A DNA stretch of 64,000 bases from Serripes groenlandicus. Taxonomy: Eukaryota > Mollusca > Bivalvia > Cardiida > Cardiidae. The position numbers and the translations under genes are program-made. Location: contig JASEVX010000010.1 in NCBI GenBank assembly GCA_031761405.1, positions 6,822,453 through 6,886,452 on the forward strand, in the 5' to 3' direction. Shown piece after piece: positions 39,101 through 42,084 of the stretch; positions within the stretch are counted from its first letter, which is position 1, and every line of letters starts with the position of its first letter. The notes below the pieces were generated by a model, which was given only the letters and a program-made list of their open reading frames with translations, ran no database searches and was not told the origin of the DNA.

Positions 39101-40176
39101 TCAGAAAAAACGTCTTGTGGAAACTTTTCCTCAAGAGTGCTCCCTTTTGGCATGCTTCCGATTTTCCAAATATGCTCAACTTTATAAGTTCACCAGATTC
39201 ATGTAAGAGGCTATTGTGATCACTCAATTAACTTTGAAAACTATGGCCGCCATTGCGCGGTACTCGTTTTTATTATGTGTTTATATTCGAAACAATCTTC
39301 TCGAAATCAGCTGACCCACTTTAAAAAAAATGGCATACATTTACATTTAGTAACTCTGCCGTGTTTTAACATTATTTTGATTCGTTAAGAAAATGGCCAC
39401 CAGGTGTCTGAACTTGTTTCCCTATATGTACATCGATATGGTAAAGACTGTCGAAGAGCTTTGAGATTTGGTATTAGGCAAGACCCAATGCTACTCTATG
39501 AACTTATGTCCCTGTGTTAAAAATGGCCCCACCCTGGGGACAGGGAATTGCTCTTCCAACGTGATAATATGTCGAAAAGATATCGGTACAACATTGTGTG
39601 ACACAATTACTGCATAACTTAACTTCGTCAGGTAAACATGAGGCTTACTAAGTCCACCATAACGCGTGTAAATATCAGTTCAAACCCGAATATTCTCTGA
39701 GTTTAACCCTATACCACTTGCAGACGCATTTTGATGCCACTGCAGCAGACGTCTTTTGACAACTTCATTCAATGATTATACCATTCATTCATAGAGATAT
39801 TCCATATTTTTGCCTAGATATTTTCAAAGTCGTCTGCTGTAGATTCATTCCATCGGATAAAAGGGTAACCCCTTCCCACATACAGCAAATCTGCAGCATA
39901 CGATTTTAAAAATGTGTACTCATAAATATGGAAAATCTCTATAATTGTAGGTATAATTACTGAAAAAAGTTGAAAACATTGTGGCAAAAGAAAAAATTGC
40001 TCGTTTTTAAAAAGATGTCTGTTGCAGATTTGTTCCATGTGATAACGATTTAATATTCATATAGCCATGTTCTATTTCAGTACCTACCCTTAGTGAACAT
40101 AGTACTGACTGGAGTTGGTGTTTATTTCATCATCGTTGCATCAAAGTGCTTGAGAAGAAAGAGCATGTTTTCTTGA
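3052..40176 (+). CDS. HEXA/HEXB-like: Beta-N-acetylhexosaminidase (GH20, HEXA/HEXB family), multi-exon, membrane-anchored
   Basis: Lysosomal or cell-surface type glycosidase that removes terminal beta-linked GlcNAc/GalNAc from glycans and glycolipids. Join: 3052-3124, 7871-8362, (missing exon), 11064-11174, 12396-12497, 18058-18163, 19567-19771, 21295-21408, 23389-23482, 29151-29322 or 31304-31475, 36966-37053, 38060-38164, 38858-39056, 40081-40176. Every junction is GT-AG and all phases agree. Family landmarks appear in order: signal peptide, [56 protein letters not shown] (catalytic Asp-Glu), [32 protein letters not shown] and a closing Cys. The visible exons encode about 651 aa; human HEXA is 529. 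The missing exon must run from phase 1 to phase 0 and should carry the region equivalent to human WGALRGLETFSQLV. Odd points are the duplicated exon 9, a C-terminal transmembrane tail and a partly duplicated exon 4. WYLD rather than WYLN makes it beta-subunit-like at that site; orthology to HEXA versus HEXB is not settled. Confidence 0.93.
3147..4944. mobile_element. Non-autonomous TIR DNA transposon, 1.8 kb, intron 1
   Basis: Perfect terminal inverted repeats CAGTACAGCTCACGCGGAAA and complement (4925-4944), flanked by TA. The subterminal palindrome CGCGGAAAACGCGTTTTCCGCG (22 bp) begins at 3160; CCGCGAT motifs recur near both ends (3172-3350 and 4730-4920) with AT-rich filler between. No transposase is seen. 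It starts only 22 bp after the exon 1 donor. TA duplication suggests mobilisation by a Tc1/mariner-like source. Confidence 0.8.
4960..5475. repeat. 46/47-bp minisatellite, about 11 units
   Basis: Unit contains ACAAGTAAATGTATAGTGGA and AAATGAATCGAATCTCAAAT, repeated head to tail with few changes. It adjoins the right end of the 1.8-kb TIR transposon. Confidence 0.92.
5680..6978 (+). mobile_element. Helitron-like element, family B (copy B1), 3' truncated, intron 1
   Basis: The 5' palindrome AGCTCACCTGAGC..GCTCAAGGTGAG is followed by a (GTCC)/(GTCCGTC) microsatellite (5727-5763). It continues as about seven tandem units of ~175 bp containing AGATTCCTTCAAGCCATGTT, GATTGGTCGAAAAACATGGC and TTTTGCCTTATATGGCTATA, with G-runs of variable length (6199-6217, 6712-6732). 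The expected 3' end GGGCCATCATGGCCCTCTTG is missing; the element runs into a MITE family 2 fragment. Peptides read through it are not genes. Confidence 0.75.
6979..7080. mobile_element. MITE family 2, half copy joined to Helitron-like B1
   Basis: GTTATCAAAATAGTCCAAAA, GGAGACGCCCGATTTTGAAC, TCGGTGCTGAAAGAGTTAA. Only one arm remains. Confidence 0.78.
7561..7792. mobile_element. MITE family 1, just upstream of exon 2
   Basis: TIRs AACCCTTTCCCTCATACGAC and GAGGGAAAGGGTTAA; central palindrome GGCAAAAGGAGAAATTGCAC. An additional partial arm precedes it at 7445-7555. It ends 78 bp before the exon 2 acceptor. Confidence 0.8.
7871..8362 (+). CDS. Hexosaminidase exon 2: N-terminal GH20b-type domain
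   Basis: The acceptor ATTTCTAG ends at 7870 and the donor GTAAGT starts at 8363; phase 1 in, phase 1 out. It encodes about 164 residues: a lysine-rich leader ([19 protein letters not shown]), then [20 protein letters not shown], which matches the N-terminal beta-hexosaminidase domain (human WPWPQNFQTSDQRYVL), then a [16 protein letters not shown] helix matching human C-VLDEAFQRYRDLLF. One N-glycosylation sequon (NKS) is visible. A charged insertion ([16 protein letters not shown]) has no obvious human counterpart. The domain packs against the catalytic barrel in the family. Confidence 0.93.
8660..8885. mobile_element. MITE family 1, intron 2
   Basis: CCTTTCCCACGTACGACAAA left arm, GTGGCAAAAGAAAAAAATGC and GAGCAATTTCCCCTCTTTGT centre, GTCGTTTGATGCAGATGG right arm. 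Divergent right terminus. Confidence 0.65.
9612..9800 (+). mobile_element. tRNA-headed SINE fragment, intron 2
   Basis: Head with ACAGTGGTAAAGCGACGGCC and B-box-like CTCGAATCCCGGGATGAGCG, then GGTTCTGCCTTCAGG. The head resembles that at 37135-37212. Confidence 0.55.
9838..10034. mobile_element. MITE family 1, intron 2
   Basis: CCCTTTCCCACATACAACAC with GTGGGAAAGGGTT at the far end; centre GTGGCCAGAGGAGAAATTGC/CACCTTTGGCCACAATG. A further copy or half-copy at 10140-10355 runs towards the gap. Confidence 0.75.
10391..10590. other. Assembly gap (200 N), probably hiding one hexosaminidase exon
   Basis: Exactly 200 N, the same size as the second gap, so the length is a placeholder. It lies between exon 2 (ends phase 1, ...DES) and exon 3 (starts phase 0). 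The HEXA/HEXB family needs roughly 40-50 residues between these points, and I found no such exon in 8363-10390 or 10591-11063. Confidence 0.7.
11064..11174 (+). CDS. Hexosaminidase exon 3: HRG..DTSRH segment
   Basis: 37 codons in phase 0 between TATTATAG and GTAAGT. It encodes [20 protein letters not shown] followed by [17 protein letters not shown], aligning with human HEXA [20 protein letters not shown] and TSRHY. The Arg of PHRG corresponds to human HEXA Arg178, a substrate-binding residue whose loss causes Tay-Sachs B1 disease. There is no ATG in frame, so it is missed by ORF-length searches. Confidence 0.93.
11940..12092 (+). mobile_element. SINE 3' fragment, intron 3
   Basis: GGTTGCAGGGATGGTTAGCA, TAGCACTGGTAATTTACCCA, TGAATTGCTGTGATATAACT, GAAATACCGTTGAAAGCGGC. 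Joined directly to a family 1 MITE. Confidence 0.7.
12092..12312. mobile_element. MITE family 1, intron 3
   Basis: TTAACCTTTCCCACCTTCAG left terminus; centre TTGCCAAAGGTGAAATTGCT and AATTTCTCCTTTGGCCACAA; right arm GTCTTCTGCTGCAGATTTGT. Confidence 0.75.
12396..12497 (+). CDS. Hexosaminidase exon 4: [14 protein letters not shown] segment
   Basis: 34 codons, phase 0 to 0, acceptor TGTTTTCAG and donor GTAAGT. It encodes [20 protein letters not shown] and [14 protein letters not shown]; human HEXA has [20 protein letters not shown]. This is the second strand/loop of the catalytic barrel, with the conserved VDD aspartates. The 3' 59 bp of the exon, the donor and 16 bp of intron recur downstream at 13961-14035, beyond a Helitron-like insertion that starts only 16 bp after the donor. 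Confidence 0.94.
12514..13952 (+). mobile_element. Helitron-like element, family A (copy A2) in intron 4
   Basis: Near-identical in layout to 97-1483: same 5' hairpin, GGCGTC microsatellite at 12560-12590, tandem ~165 bp units, and 3' hairpin GCTGTCCTCCGACAGC then CTCTTGT. It begins 16 bp after the exon 4 donor. A 75-bp repeat of exon 4 sequence lies on both sides. Its 3' part contains one arm of the abundant TTAACCCTTTCCC MITE (13745-13866), as does A1. Confidence 0.78.
13961..14035 (+). pseudogene. Partial second copy of exon 4 with donor site
   Basis: 75 bp matching 12439-12513 with three substitutions. It encodes [19 protein letters not shown] followed by an intact GTAAGT donor. It lacks the first half of the exon ([10 protein letters not shown]) and a convincing acceptor in the right phase, so it is probably not used. 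Two of the three changes alter residues (N to D, V to G). It sits just downstream of the 3' end of the Helitron-like element at 12514-13952. Confidence 0.8.
14185..14385 (-). mobile_element. SINE fragment, minus strand, intron 4
   Basis: Read on the minus strand it gives the core (AGCCAGTTGCTTGGAAACAC), the 3' region (GGTGAGCGGGCTAGTATGATATGA reduced) and a (CAAT)n tail at 14186-14200. Confidence 0.65.
15681..15891. mobile_element. MITE family 3 (GAGCCGTCCCGCGAGAAAAC foldback)
   Basis: Terminal inverted repeat TATGAGCTGTTCCACGAGAA against TTCTCGTGGTACGGCTCATA. Internal arms AACATTATGGACTCTGCTTA/GAGTCCATAATGTTGG. Other copies at 20343-20598, 35937-36412 and 40801-40990, and a fragment at 22175-22252. 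Confidence 0.82.
15990..17800 (+). mobile_element. SINE interrupted by the LINE
   Basis: Left part 15990-16120 (GGTTAGGGATTAACTTACCG, TACTAGTAATCTACTTTGG) and right part 17698-17800 (GGAAACGCC, ATAACTGAAATTAATAATG, TTGAAAACGGCGTATAACCC) together give the usual SINE core and tail order seen elsewhere in the window. The LINE landed within the GTAATCTAC-TTTGGAAACGCC segment. Confidence 0.6.
16121..17697 (+). mobile_element. 5'-truncated non-LTR retrotransposon (LINE) fragment
   Basis: Encodes the C-terminal part of a reverse transcriptase: YADDTLIVS catalytic box (about 16150), [33 protein letters not shown] (about 16520), then a region with a [19 protein letters not shown] zinc-finger-like motif (17107-17162). 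The frame shifts near 16430 and stops interrupt 16826-17020, so it is dead. Flanked by a perfect 14-bp target-site duplication TACTTTGGAAACGC (16107-16120 and 17698-17711). Jockey/CR1-like by appearance; the clade is not certain. Confidence 0.88.
17880..18032. mobile_element. MITE family 1, right half, ends before exon 5
   Basis: GAGCAATTTCACCCTTTGCC, GTCGCCTGCAGCTGATTGTG, ATGTGGGAAAGGGTTAA. It ends 25 bp before the exon 5 acceptor AG. Confidence 0.7.
18058..18163 (+). CDS. Hexosaminidase exon 5: [18 protein letters not shown]
   Basis: Acceptor TATTTACAG, donor GTAATA; phase 0 to 1. It encodes [20 protein letters not shown] followed by [16 protein letters not shown]. Human HEXA has [19 protein letters not shown], one of the most conserved stretches of the family. 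The closing Gly codon is split with exon 6. Confidence 0.95.
18188..18425 (+). mobile_element. SINE fragment with tRNA-like head, intron 5
   Basis: CATGGCGAGCCGTGATCCAT head, B-box-like GGGTTCGAATATTGCCTCGG, core CTTTTGGCTAATTAGTCTAT, GCTAGAAAGCCTGGAAAACC. No tail is seen. It lies about 25 bp after the exon 5 donor. Confidence 0.65.
18548..18676. repeat. Long foldback, intron 5
   Basis: Arms of about 50 nt: ATTTGTTTGTTTTGAGTGGA, TATGGAATATATCTC, GAAGTGATACAATTT against AAATTGTATCACTTC, GAAATATATTCCATATTCAC, TCAAAACAAACAAAT. Confidence 0.82.
19306..19472. repeat. Long foldback with ~75-nt arms just before exon 6
   Basis: Arms ATTGTTTTCATGATTTGGGA, ATTAAATCCC..GAGATTCTTGC, AAAAACTCGTGCGC against GCGCACTCGTTTTTATATCG, CAAGAATCTC..GGGATTTAAATCCC, TCATGAAAACAAT. 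Probably a foldback element; 95 bp upstream of exon 6. Confidence 0.85.
19567..19771 (+). CDS. Hexosaminidase exon 6: catalytic GGDE exon
   Basis: Phase 1 to 2, acceptor TTTCAAG, donor GTAAGT. It encodes [20 protein letters not shown], a middle segment ([20 protein letters not shown]), and [18 protein letters not shown]. The Asp-Glu of HLGGDE is the catalytic pair (human HEXA Asp322/Glu323): Asp orients the substrate N-acetyl group for substrate-assisted catalysis and Glu is the general acid. The His of PGH matches human His262. Confidence 0.96.
19985..20330. repeat. 57-bp minisatellite, about six units, intron 6
   Basis: Unit contains AATATGTCAGTAAATGTGCA, AGTGGATATAGATAGTTTGT and ACCGGTATGACCTG. 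One unit lacks the GACCTG part. The open frames across it are periodic artefacts. Confidence 0.9.
20343..20598. mobile_element. MITE family 3, intron 6
   Basis: ATATGAGCCACGAGAAAACC left and GTTTTCTCGCGGGACGGCTC right, with CCAACATTATGG/CCACAATGTTGG arms. Confidence 0.82.
20735..21180. mobile_element. MITE family 4 (GAGTACCCACAACATAGGGTT) cluster, intron 6
   Basis: Repeated inverted segments GAGACGATTCTTTTGAGTAC, CCGCAACATAGGGTTACGGG and their complements. Related pieces: 8376-8450 (starting 13 bp after the exon 2 donor), 11835-11940, 28270-28330. Confidence 0.65.
21295..21408 (+). CDS. Hexosaminidase exon 7
   Basis: Phase 2 to 2, acceptor TTTGAAACAG, donor GTAAAA. It encodes (W)[20 protein letters not shown], then [17 protein letters not shown](R), matching the human HEXA segment [21 protein letters not shown] onward. 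This is a helical part of the barrel after the catalytic loop. Confidence 0.93.
21645..21954 (+). mobile_element. tRNA-headed SINE with (CAAT)n tail, intron 7
   Basis: Head with A-box-like TAACTCAGTCGG (about 21661) and B-box-like CAGTTCGAACTC (about 21706), core CAGCCAGTTGCTTGGAAAGA, conserved 3' region CCGCCGTGATATGACTGAAA..GAAAACGGCGTTAAAC, tail of CAAT repeats. Confidence 0.85.
21955..22170. repeat. ~30-bp tandem repeat next to a SINE tail
   Basis: Units of CACCCCATGTCATGGTTTGT and TTCATGATT type, about seven copies, starting where the (CAAT)n tail of the SINE at 21645-21954 ends. Confidence 0.85.
23389..23482 (+). CDS. Hexosaminidase exon 8: VMWEDV segment
   Basis: Phase 2 to 0, acceptor TTTCCGACAG, donor GTAAGC. 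It encodes (R)[20 protein letters not shown] followed by [11 protein letters not shown]. The Trp of MWED corresponds to human HEXA Trp373 (VVWQE), part of the substrate pocket. It ends exactly in phase 0, upstream of the two alternative exons 9. Confidence 0.94.
23577..23718. mobile_element. MITE family 1, short complete copy, intron 8
   Basis: TTAA at both ends (23577-23580, 23715-23718), TIR AACCCTTTCCCACATATAGA against TGTTGAAAAGGGTT; internally deleted. Confidence 0.8.
23824..23864. repeat. Perfect 17-nt hairpin
   Basis: CAGGGACACTATATTAC, 7-nt loop, GTAATATAGTGTCCCTG in intron 8. Function unknown; likely a foldback remnant. Confidence 0.85.
24038..26898 (+). mobile_element. Helitron-like element, family C (copy C1), intron 8, 2.9 kb
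   Basis: 5' hairpin ATACCCCCGATAAACGAAGT...GAGGGGGTAT, then a (GGTC)n microsatellite of about 21 units (24092-24176), then eight or more alternating ~145-bp unit pairs (period ~290 bp) with TTGTCCGGAGCATAACTTTA and AACCATAACTCTA/ACAGAGTTATTGCCCTTTG. It ends ATCACATTCAGTGAT hairpin, AGTTCTAGTT. Units are highly similar, suggesting recent amplification. Reading frames through it are periodic artefacts. Confidence 0.78.
27194..27414. mobile_element. MITE family 1, intron 8
   Basis: TTAACCCTTACCCACATAAA left end, CTGCAGCAAACGACTTTTAG arm, GTTTATATGTAGGCAAGGGT right end. Confidence 0.7.
28548..28955. mobile_element. MITE family 1 interrupted by MITE family 2
   Basis: Left half 28548-28618 (TTAACCCTTTCCCACGTACA, CTGCAGCAGACGACATTGAC) and right half 28832-28955 (TTGCTCATTATTAGATATTC, AAGTCGTCTTCTGCATATGC) flank a complete family 2 element at 28619-28831. 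Confidence 0.82.
28619..28831. mobile_element. MITE family 2 (TTAACTCTTTCAGCGCC), complete, nested
   Basis: TTAA at both ends; TIR AACTCTTTCAGCGCC against GGCGCTGAAAGAGTT. Internal palindrome CAGCTCGTAACGAGCTG and foldback arms AAACAATACTGATTCAGATG/CTGAAATCAGCATTGTTTGC. Inserted in a family 1 MITE. Confidence 0.88.
29151..29322 (+). CDS. Hexosaminidase exon 9A (alternative, first copy)
   Basis: 172 bp, phase 0 to 1, acceptor GTGTTTCTAG, donor GTAAAC. It encodes [40 protein letters not shown] and [17 protein letters not shown](G). It corresponds to human IQPDTIIQVW through the WYLN/WYLD motif to FYIVEP. It keeps the pocket tryptophans HVW and CWYLD. It has the same length and phases as exon 9B, no stop or frameshift, and about 60% identity (34 of 57) to it. 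Because 172 is not a multiple of 3, 9A and 9B cannot both be included in frame, so it looks like a mutually exclusive exon. Confidence 0.9.
29413..29586. mobile_element. MITE family 1, between exons 9A and 9B
   Basis: TTAACTCCCTTTCCCACTTG left end; GTCGTCTGCTGTAAATGTGT and TATGTGGGAAAGAG right end. A related arm lies at 29690-29740. Confidence 0.75.
29990..30078. repeat. Foldback between exons 9A and 9B
   Basis: Arms CCCGTGTTACTATAAATAG (29993-) and CTATTTATAGTAACACGG (about 30056-30073). It lies in the intron separating the alternative exons, about 670 bp after 9A. Confidence 0.78.
31008..31223. mobile_element. MITE family 1, 80 bp upstream of exon 9B
   Basis: AACCCTTTCCCACTTGCAGT left, centre GAATGGAGAAGCAATTTCCA, right TGTATGTGGGAAAAGGTTAA. 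Confidence 0.78.
31304..31475 (+). CDS. Hexosaminidase exon 9B (alternative, second copy)
   Basis: 172 bp, phase 0 to 1, acceptor TCTATTTCTAG, donor GTATAT. It encodes [40 protein letters not shown] and [17 protein letters not shown]. It is intact and keeps the same active-site tryptophans as 9A. Differences cluster in [11 protein letters not shown] (versus [11 protein letters not shown]) and at the residue after CWYLD (Ser here, Asp in 9A). It lies 1.98 kb downstream of 9A. I cannot tell from sequence which is the constitutive form. Confidence 0.92.
31515..31839. repeat. ~95-bp tandem repeat, left part (intron 9)
   Basis: Units with GTTAACATTACTAACGCAAA, TGCATGAATTCACATTTCAG and AGAACCAAATACTTATAT. 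The array continues at 33353-33560 on the far side of the Tc1/mariner element, so the transposon inserted into it. Confidence 0.88.
31840..33350 (-). mobile_element. Tc1/mariner-family transposon, decayed
   Basis: Terminal inverted repeats CTGAACAAAAAAAGAAACTT and its complement at 33331-33350, with TA on both sides. On the minus strand, remnants read in order: [20 protein letters not shown] (helix-turn-helix, about 33035-32975), [35 protein letters not shown] (first/second catalytic region, about 32600), [11 protein letters not shown] (about 32310), [12 protein letters not shown] (about 32200). Frame changes split it, so it is not functional. By my manual count 35 residues lie between the last two catalytic Asp residues, with Asp rather than Glu third. 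It interrupts a ~95-bp tandem repeat of intron 9. Confidence 0.87.
33353..33560. repeat. ~95-bp tandem repeat, right part
   Basis: Continuation of 31515-31839 (ATTACACGAGGTGTACCTTT, ACTAACGCGAATTTGCATG). Confidence 0.85.
33665..33879. mobile_element. MITE family 2, complete, intron 9
   Basis: TTAACTCTTTCAGCGCCAAA ... GGCGCTGAAAGGGTTAA with the same internal palindrome. Confidence 0.87.
34150..34340 (+). mobile_element. SINE with (CATT)n tail, intron 9
   Basis: B-box GGTTCGATCCCC at 34167, core AGTACTGGTTTGTTTACCCA, 3' part GCGCGCTAAATGACCTTAGC and TGTCGATGCGCCATAAAACA, CATTCATT tail. Short direct repeats CAAAAACTCGG flank it. A fragment of the same family is at 10755-10815. Confidence 0.75.
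34633..34852. mobile_element. MITE family 1, intron 9
   Basis: TTAACCCTTTCACATAAATT left, TTGTATGCGGGAAAGGGTTAA right, GAAAATAGAGACATTGCTCA centre. Confidence 0.78.
35030..35125. mobile_element. MITE family 4 palindrome, intron 9
   Basis: Near-perfect hairpin: CTTATGTTGTGGGTACTCAA, AGGAATCGTCTCAC then TGAGACGATTCTTTTGAGTA, CCCACATCATAGGG. Loop of about zero. Confidence 0.75.
35145..35315 (+). mobile_element. SINE, 5'-truncated, same family as 61514-61782
   Basis: Core CCCATTGCCTCTCACCTCTG through CCGCCGTGATATGACCAAAG and the (AAAC)n tail; no tRNA head. It is embedded in MITE family 4 sequence. Confidence 0.8.
35528..35716. mobile_element. MITE family 1, intron 9
   Basis: CCATTTCCCATCTGCATACT left, GGAGAAATTGTTCATAATGA centre, AGTCGTCTGCTGCAGATTTT right; degraded ends. 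Confidence 0.65.
35937..36412. mobile_element. Two overlapping/adjacent MITE family 3 copies, intron 9
   Basis: Units starting at 35937 and 36173 (ATGAGCCGTCCCGCGAGAAA, ACCAACATTGTGGACTCTGC), each with CGCAGGCTGAT-type middle and GGAATGTGTCGGCC. Both lack the expected right terminus. Confidence 0.75.
36966..37053 (+). CDS. Hexosaminidase exon 10: [10 protein letters not shown]
   Basis: Phase 1 to 2, acceptor CATTTTGTAG, donor GTGAGT. It encodes [20 protein letters not shown], then TSDTLMTFM(W). Human HEXA has [23 protein letters not shown]. The Trp and Glu of LWSEY match human Trp460/Glu462, which line the pocket and hold the substrate C4/C6 hydroxyls. Confidence 0.95.
37135..37212 (+). mobile_element. 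SINE head interrupted by a Helitron-like element
   Basis: GCACTGGTAGAGCGTGGGCC and CCGAATATCGTGATGAGCGG, GTTCTGCCC, then the family A-related element begins. The same head occurs at 9625-9695. Confidence 0.55.
37216..38040 (+). mobile_element. Helitron-like element, family A-related, in intron 10 (3' end unclear)
   Basis: Starts TAGCTCGTCTATTCGAATAC then TATGAGAGCT, with a GGCGTC/GGCGTT microsatellite at 37268-37312, then ~140-bp units containing CATTGAAACTTTATACAACC and ATTAAGAGTCCATATC. It interrupts a tRNA-headed SINE fragment at 37135-37212. No clear 3' hairpin is found before exon 11. Confidence 0.6.
38060..38164 (+). CDS. Hexosaminidase exon 11: AERLWS...CRMI
   Basis: Phase 2 to 2, acceptor CTTATTTCCAG, donor GTAAGT. 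It encodes (W)[20 protein letters not shown], then [14 protein letters not shown]. Human HEXA has PRAGAVAERLWSNK and FRCELLRRG. Without splicing, the frame would hit TAG at the donor itself, so the splice is needed to continue. Confidence 0.95.
38290..38523 (+). mobile_element. Short Helitron-like element in intron 11
   Basis: ATCGTCGTCATCTGCGTCGTC-type microsatellite at 38308-38328, AAGTCACATAACTCTAGCTG core, and 3' hairpin GAGCGTTGGCGTTCGC followed by TGTGGTGCTCTGTTT. The second copy of this region (52210-52375) has the same 3' hairpin ending in GCTCTTGTTT but an internal deletion. Confidence 0.6.
38858..39056 (+). CDS. Hexosaminidase exon 12: final barrel Cys plus extra linker
   Basis: Phase 2 to 0, acceptor CCTCCCACAG, putative donor GTTTGT. 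It encodes (Y)[14 protein letters not shown], matching the human HEXB end (VERGIAAQPLYAGYC), where the vertebrate proteins stop within a few residues. Here the frame continues with [40 protein letters not shown] and [12 protein letters not shown], a linker of about 52 residues rich in Gly/Asp/Ser. The donor is weak; failure to splice would add only V-C-I before TAA at 39066-39068, giving a soluble form. Confidence 0.87.
39705..40055. mobile_element. Two adjacent MITE family 1 copies before exon 13
   Basis: 39705-39868 (TTTAACCCTATACCACTTGC...TCGTCTGCTGTAGATTCATT) and 39869-40055 (CCCCTTCCCACATACAGCAA...GATGTCTGTTGCAGATTTGT). The last copy ends about 25 bp before the exon 13 acceptor. The second copy of the region keeps only part (58085-58190). 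Confidence 0.72.
40081..40176 (+). CDS. Hexosaminidase exon 13: C-terminal transmembrane tail and stop
   Basis: Acceptor TCTATTTCAG, phase 0, ends at TGA 40174-40176. It encodes [20 protein letters not shown] followed by [11 protein letters not shown]: a hydrophobic segment of about 20 residues and a short basic tail, the pattern of a type I membrane anchor with cytosolic C-terminus. A near-identical coding copy at 58217-58312 has three amino-acid changes (V/M, R/K, M/V) and several silent ones, consistent with purifying selection on protein sequence. A possible ATTAAA polyadenylation signal at 40420 is weak evidence. Confidence 0.82.
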   Translation, partial: YLPLVNIVLTGVGVYFIIVASKCLRRKSMFS

Positions 40177-40289
40177 TGGTACCTCATCGCTCAAAGTTAG
40201 TGTTAATTAAGCATGAGCTGTGATATCTCAAAAGACACATATCATCAGACAGTGATTGCTTTCTCCGCAGCTAAAGTTCACTCAATATT

Positions 40290-40408
40290 TAACACCTTTC
40301 AACTTGAAGAAGACACGCATCTGCAGCAGTCGTCTTTTGAAAACAGTGTGACAAAAGGGGAAATTGCTCATGATGAGCAATTTCTCTTTTTGCTGCAATG
40401 TTTGCATC
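40290..40408. mobile_element. MITE family 1 fragment in the 3' flank
   Basis: ACACCTTTCAACTTGAAGAA, GACAAAAGGGGAAATTGCTC then ATGATGAGCAATTTCTCTTT. Present in the second copy at 58430-58550. Confidence 0.7.
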
Positions 40409-40800
40409 ACTTAAAAATAATTAAACCTTAATTTATAGATTGATGAATCCTTTTCATATCTTATTTGTTGAAGACCCAAAAGCAAAACAACATAAATGAT
40501 AGAAAATGTAGGTCGACAGTCAAAAAAGGAGTTCCTTAAATGATGGACTTTTTTCATTCAAGTAAATTATTTGTTGAACATGTAATAATTGTTCATAGAT
40601 TTTATATCTTGGCCATATTTTAAAGTGGAATATGTGCTTAAACAGATGATTATTTTTACCGTATTGACAAAGGACGGTATGACTCGTCAAAGCTTGATAA
40701 TCATTCAGATGTGTTTGTTTACCCGAACTAGGTATCACCTTATCCTCATAGTATATTTATGTAATGGGTACAGTCTTCAAAAGACTTATAATCATTGAAC

Positions 40801-40990
40801 ATCACTGAGCCGTCCCTCGAAAAATCCAACAGTATGGCCTCAGGGGGTATAGAGTAATGAATCCGAAACAGAAAATCCACAGGAGGCGAAAAGTGTATCC
40901 GGGTAAGCCTGCGCGGCATTCCCAGGCTGATCCGGTCGATACTTTACGCAGAGTCCACAGTGTAGGTTTTCTCGCGGCATTTCATTTATG
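40801..40990. mobile_element. MITE family 3 in the 3' flank
   Basis: GAGCCGTCCCTCGAAAAATC left; GTGTAGGTTTTCTCGCGGCA right. Counterpart at 58950-59132 in the second copy. Confidence 0.72.
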
Positions 40991-41454
40991 TAATGAGTAG
41001 TCTTAAAAAGACTTATAATCATTGAACATGTAGTCTTTCTTCATACGTGTATACAATTCATATTCATTGTTATACTTGTAGTAGCTATTGCAAAAGGTCA
41101 TACATGTTAGATAAGACGTGTTTTCACTGATATATCAAAATACATCTTTTAAAATATATGTCACCTTCGTTCATTATGAGTGTTATAATGTGTATTAATT
41201 ATATTATTTTTATAATTAATATAGTTTATGTTAAAAAGAGAAGAGAAAGTAATTAAGTTATATTATTAAAATGTTGAAAGTCCACAACAAAATCTCTCAA
41301 ACCCCTAACACAGGGTTTAATAAACACTGAGACTGAACACCTGCCTGACGATAACTAAATATATCTAATTTCTCGGTTAAGTACGTGCTCAAGGTTAGAC
41401 GTTAGGGTCTTATGAACGAAGCTCTGGTTTCTAAATAATGGAGTGTACATGGAT

Positions 41455-41730
41455 TATACTCGGCTACAGTTACTCCAGGGGTTAATAGTTCGAACCCCAG
41501 CGCGGCTAACATTATTTCCGACGCTTGACGAAAGTCACTGTGACAAGCGTCATTCTTCTCCCTCCAATGGGCTAACAGTCTTTGTGGAAAAGCAGCCAGT
41601 TGTTTGGAAATACTGTTGTGCTGAGTTCAAGTGTGATTAAGTTAGGAAACACATGGGTAGGTGAACTGGTCGACGCGATATGACTGAAATATTATTGAAA
41701 ACGGCATTAAACCCACATCAAACAGTCAGC
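41455..41730 (+). mobile_element. tRNA-headed SINE (first copy of region)
   Basis: TCGGCTACAGTTACTCCAGG head, B-box-like AGTTCGAACCCC, core AGCAGCCAGTTGTTTGGAAA, 3' GATATGACTGAAATATTATT and GAAAACGGCATTAAACCC. Its counterpart at 59690-59935 shares the insertion, so it predates separation of the two copies. Confidence 0.75.
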
Positions 41731-41884
41731 TACAGCTGATTCCAATAACTCGAACATGGGATAATTCGAATATATCGTTTGACTCAAACCGGATTTGTGA
41801 TTTGAAAACAGCGAAGCAGCAGTTCTGATAGCTCATACAAACTCATACGATCAATCAGAACTACTGCTACGCTGTTTTCTTTCA

Positions 41885-42075
41885 TATGATTTATATAACA
41901 GGCTTAGTTTTTCATAATAAACACGTACGCTTTATAAACCTGAATTACGAAGGTTATCACAGGCTTAGTTTTTCGTAATGAACACGTACGCTTTATAAAC
42001 CTGAATTACGAAGGTTATCACAGACTTAGTTTTTCGTAATGAACACGTACGCTTTATAAACCTGAATTACGAAGC
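41885..42075. repeat. 61-bp tandem repeat, three units (first copy)
   Basis: Unit contains GCTTTATAAACCTGAATTAC, GAAGGTTATCACAGGCTTAG and TTTTTCGTAATAAACACGTA. Its equivalent in the second copy is 60080-60290 plus 61367-61510, split by element B6. Confidence 0.88.
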
Positions 42076-42084
42076 TGACAATAC

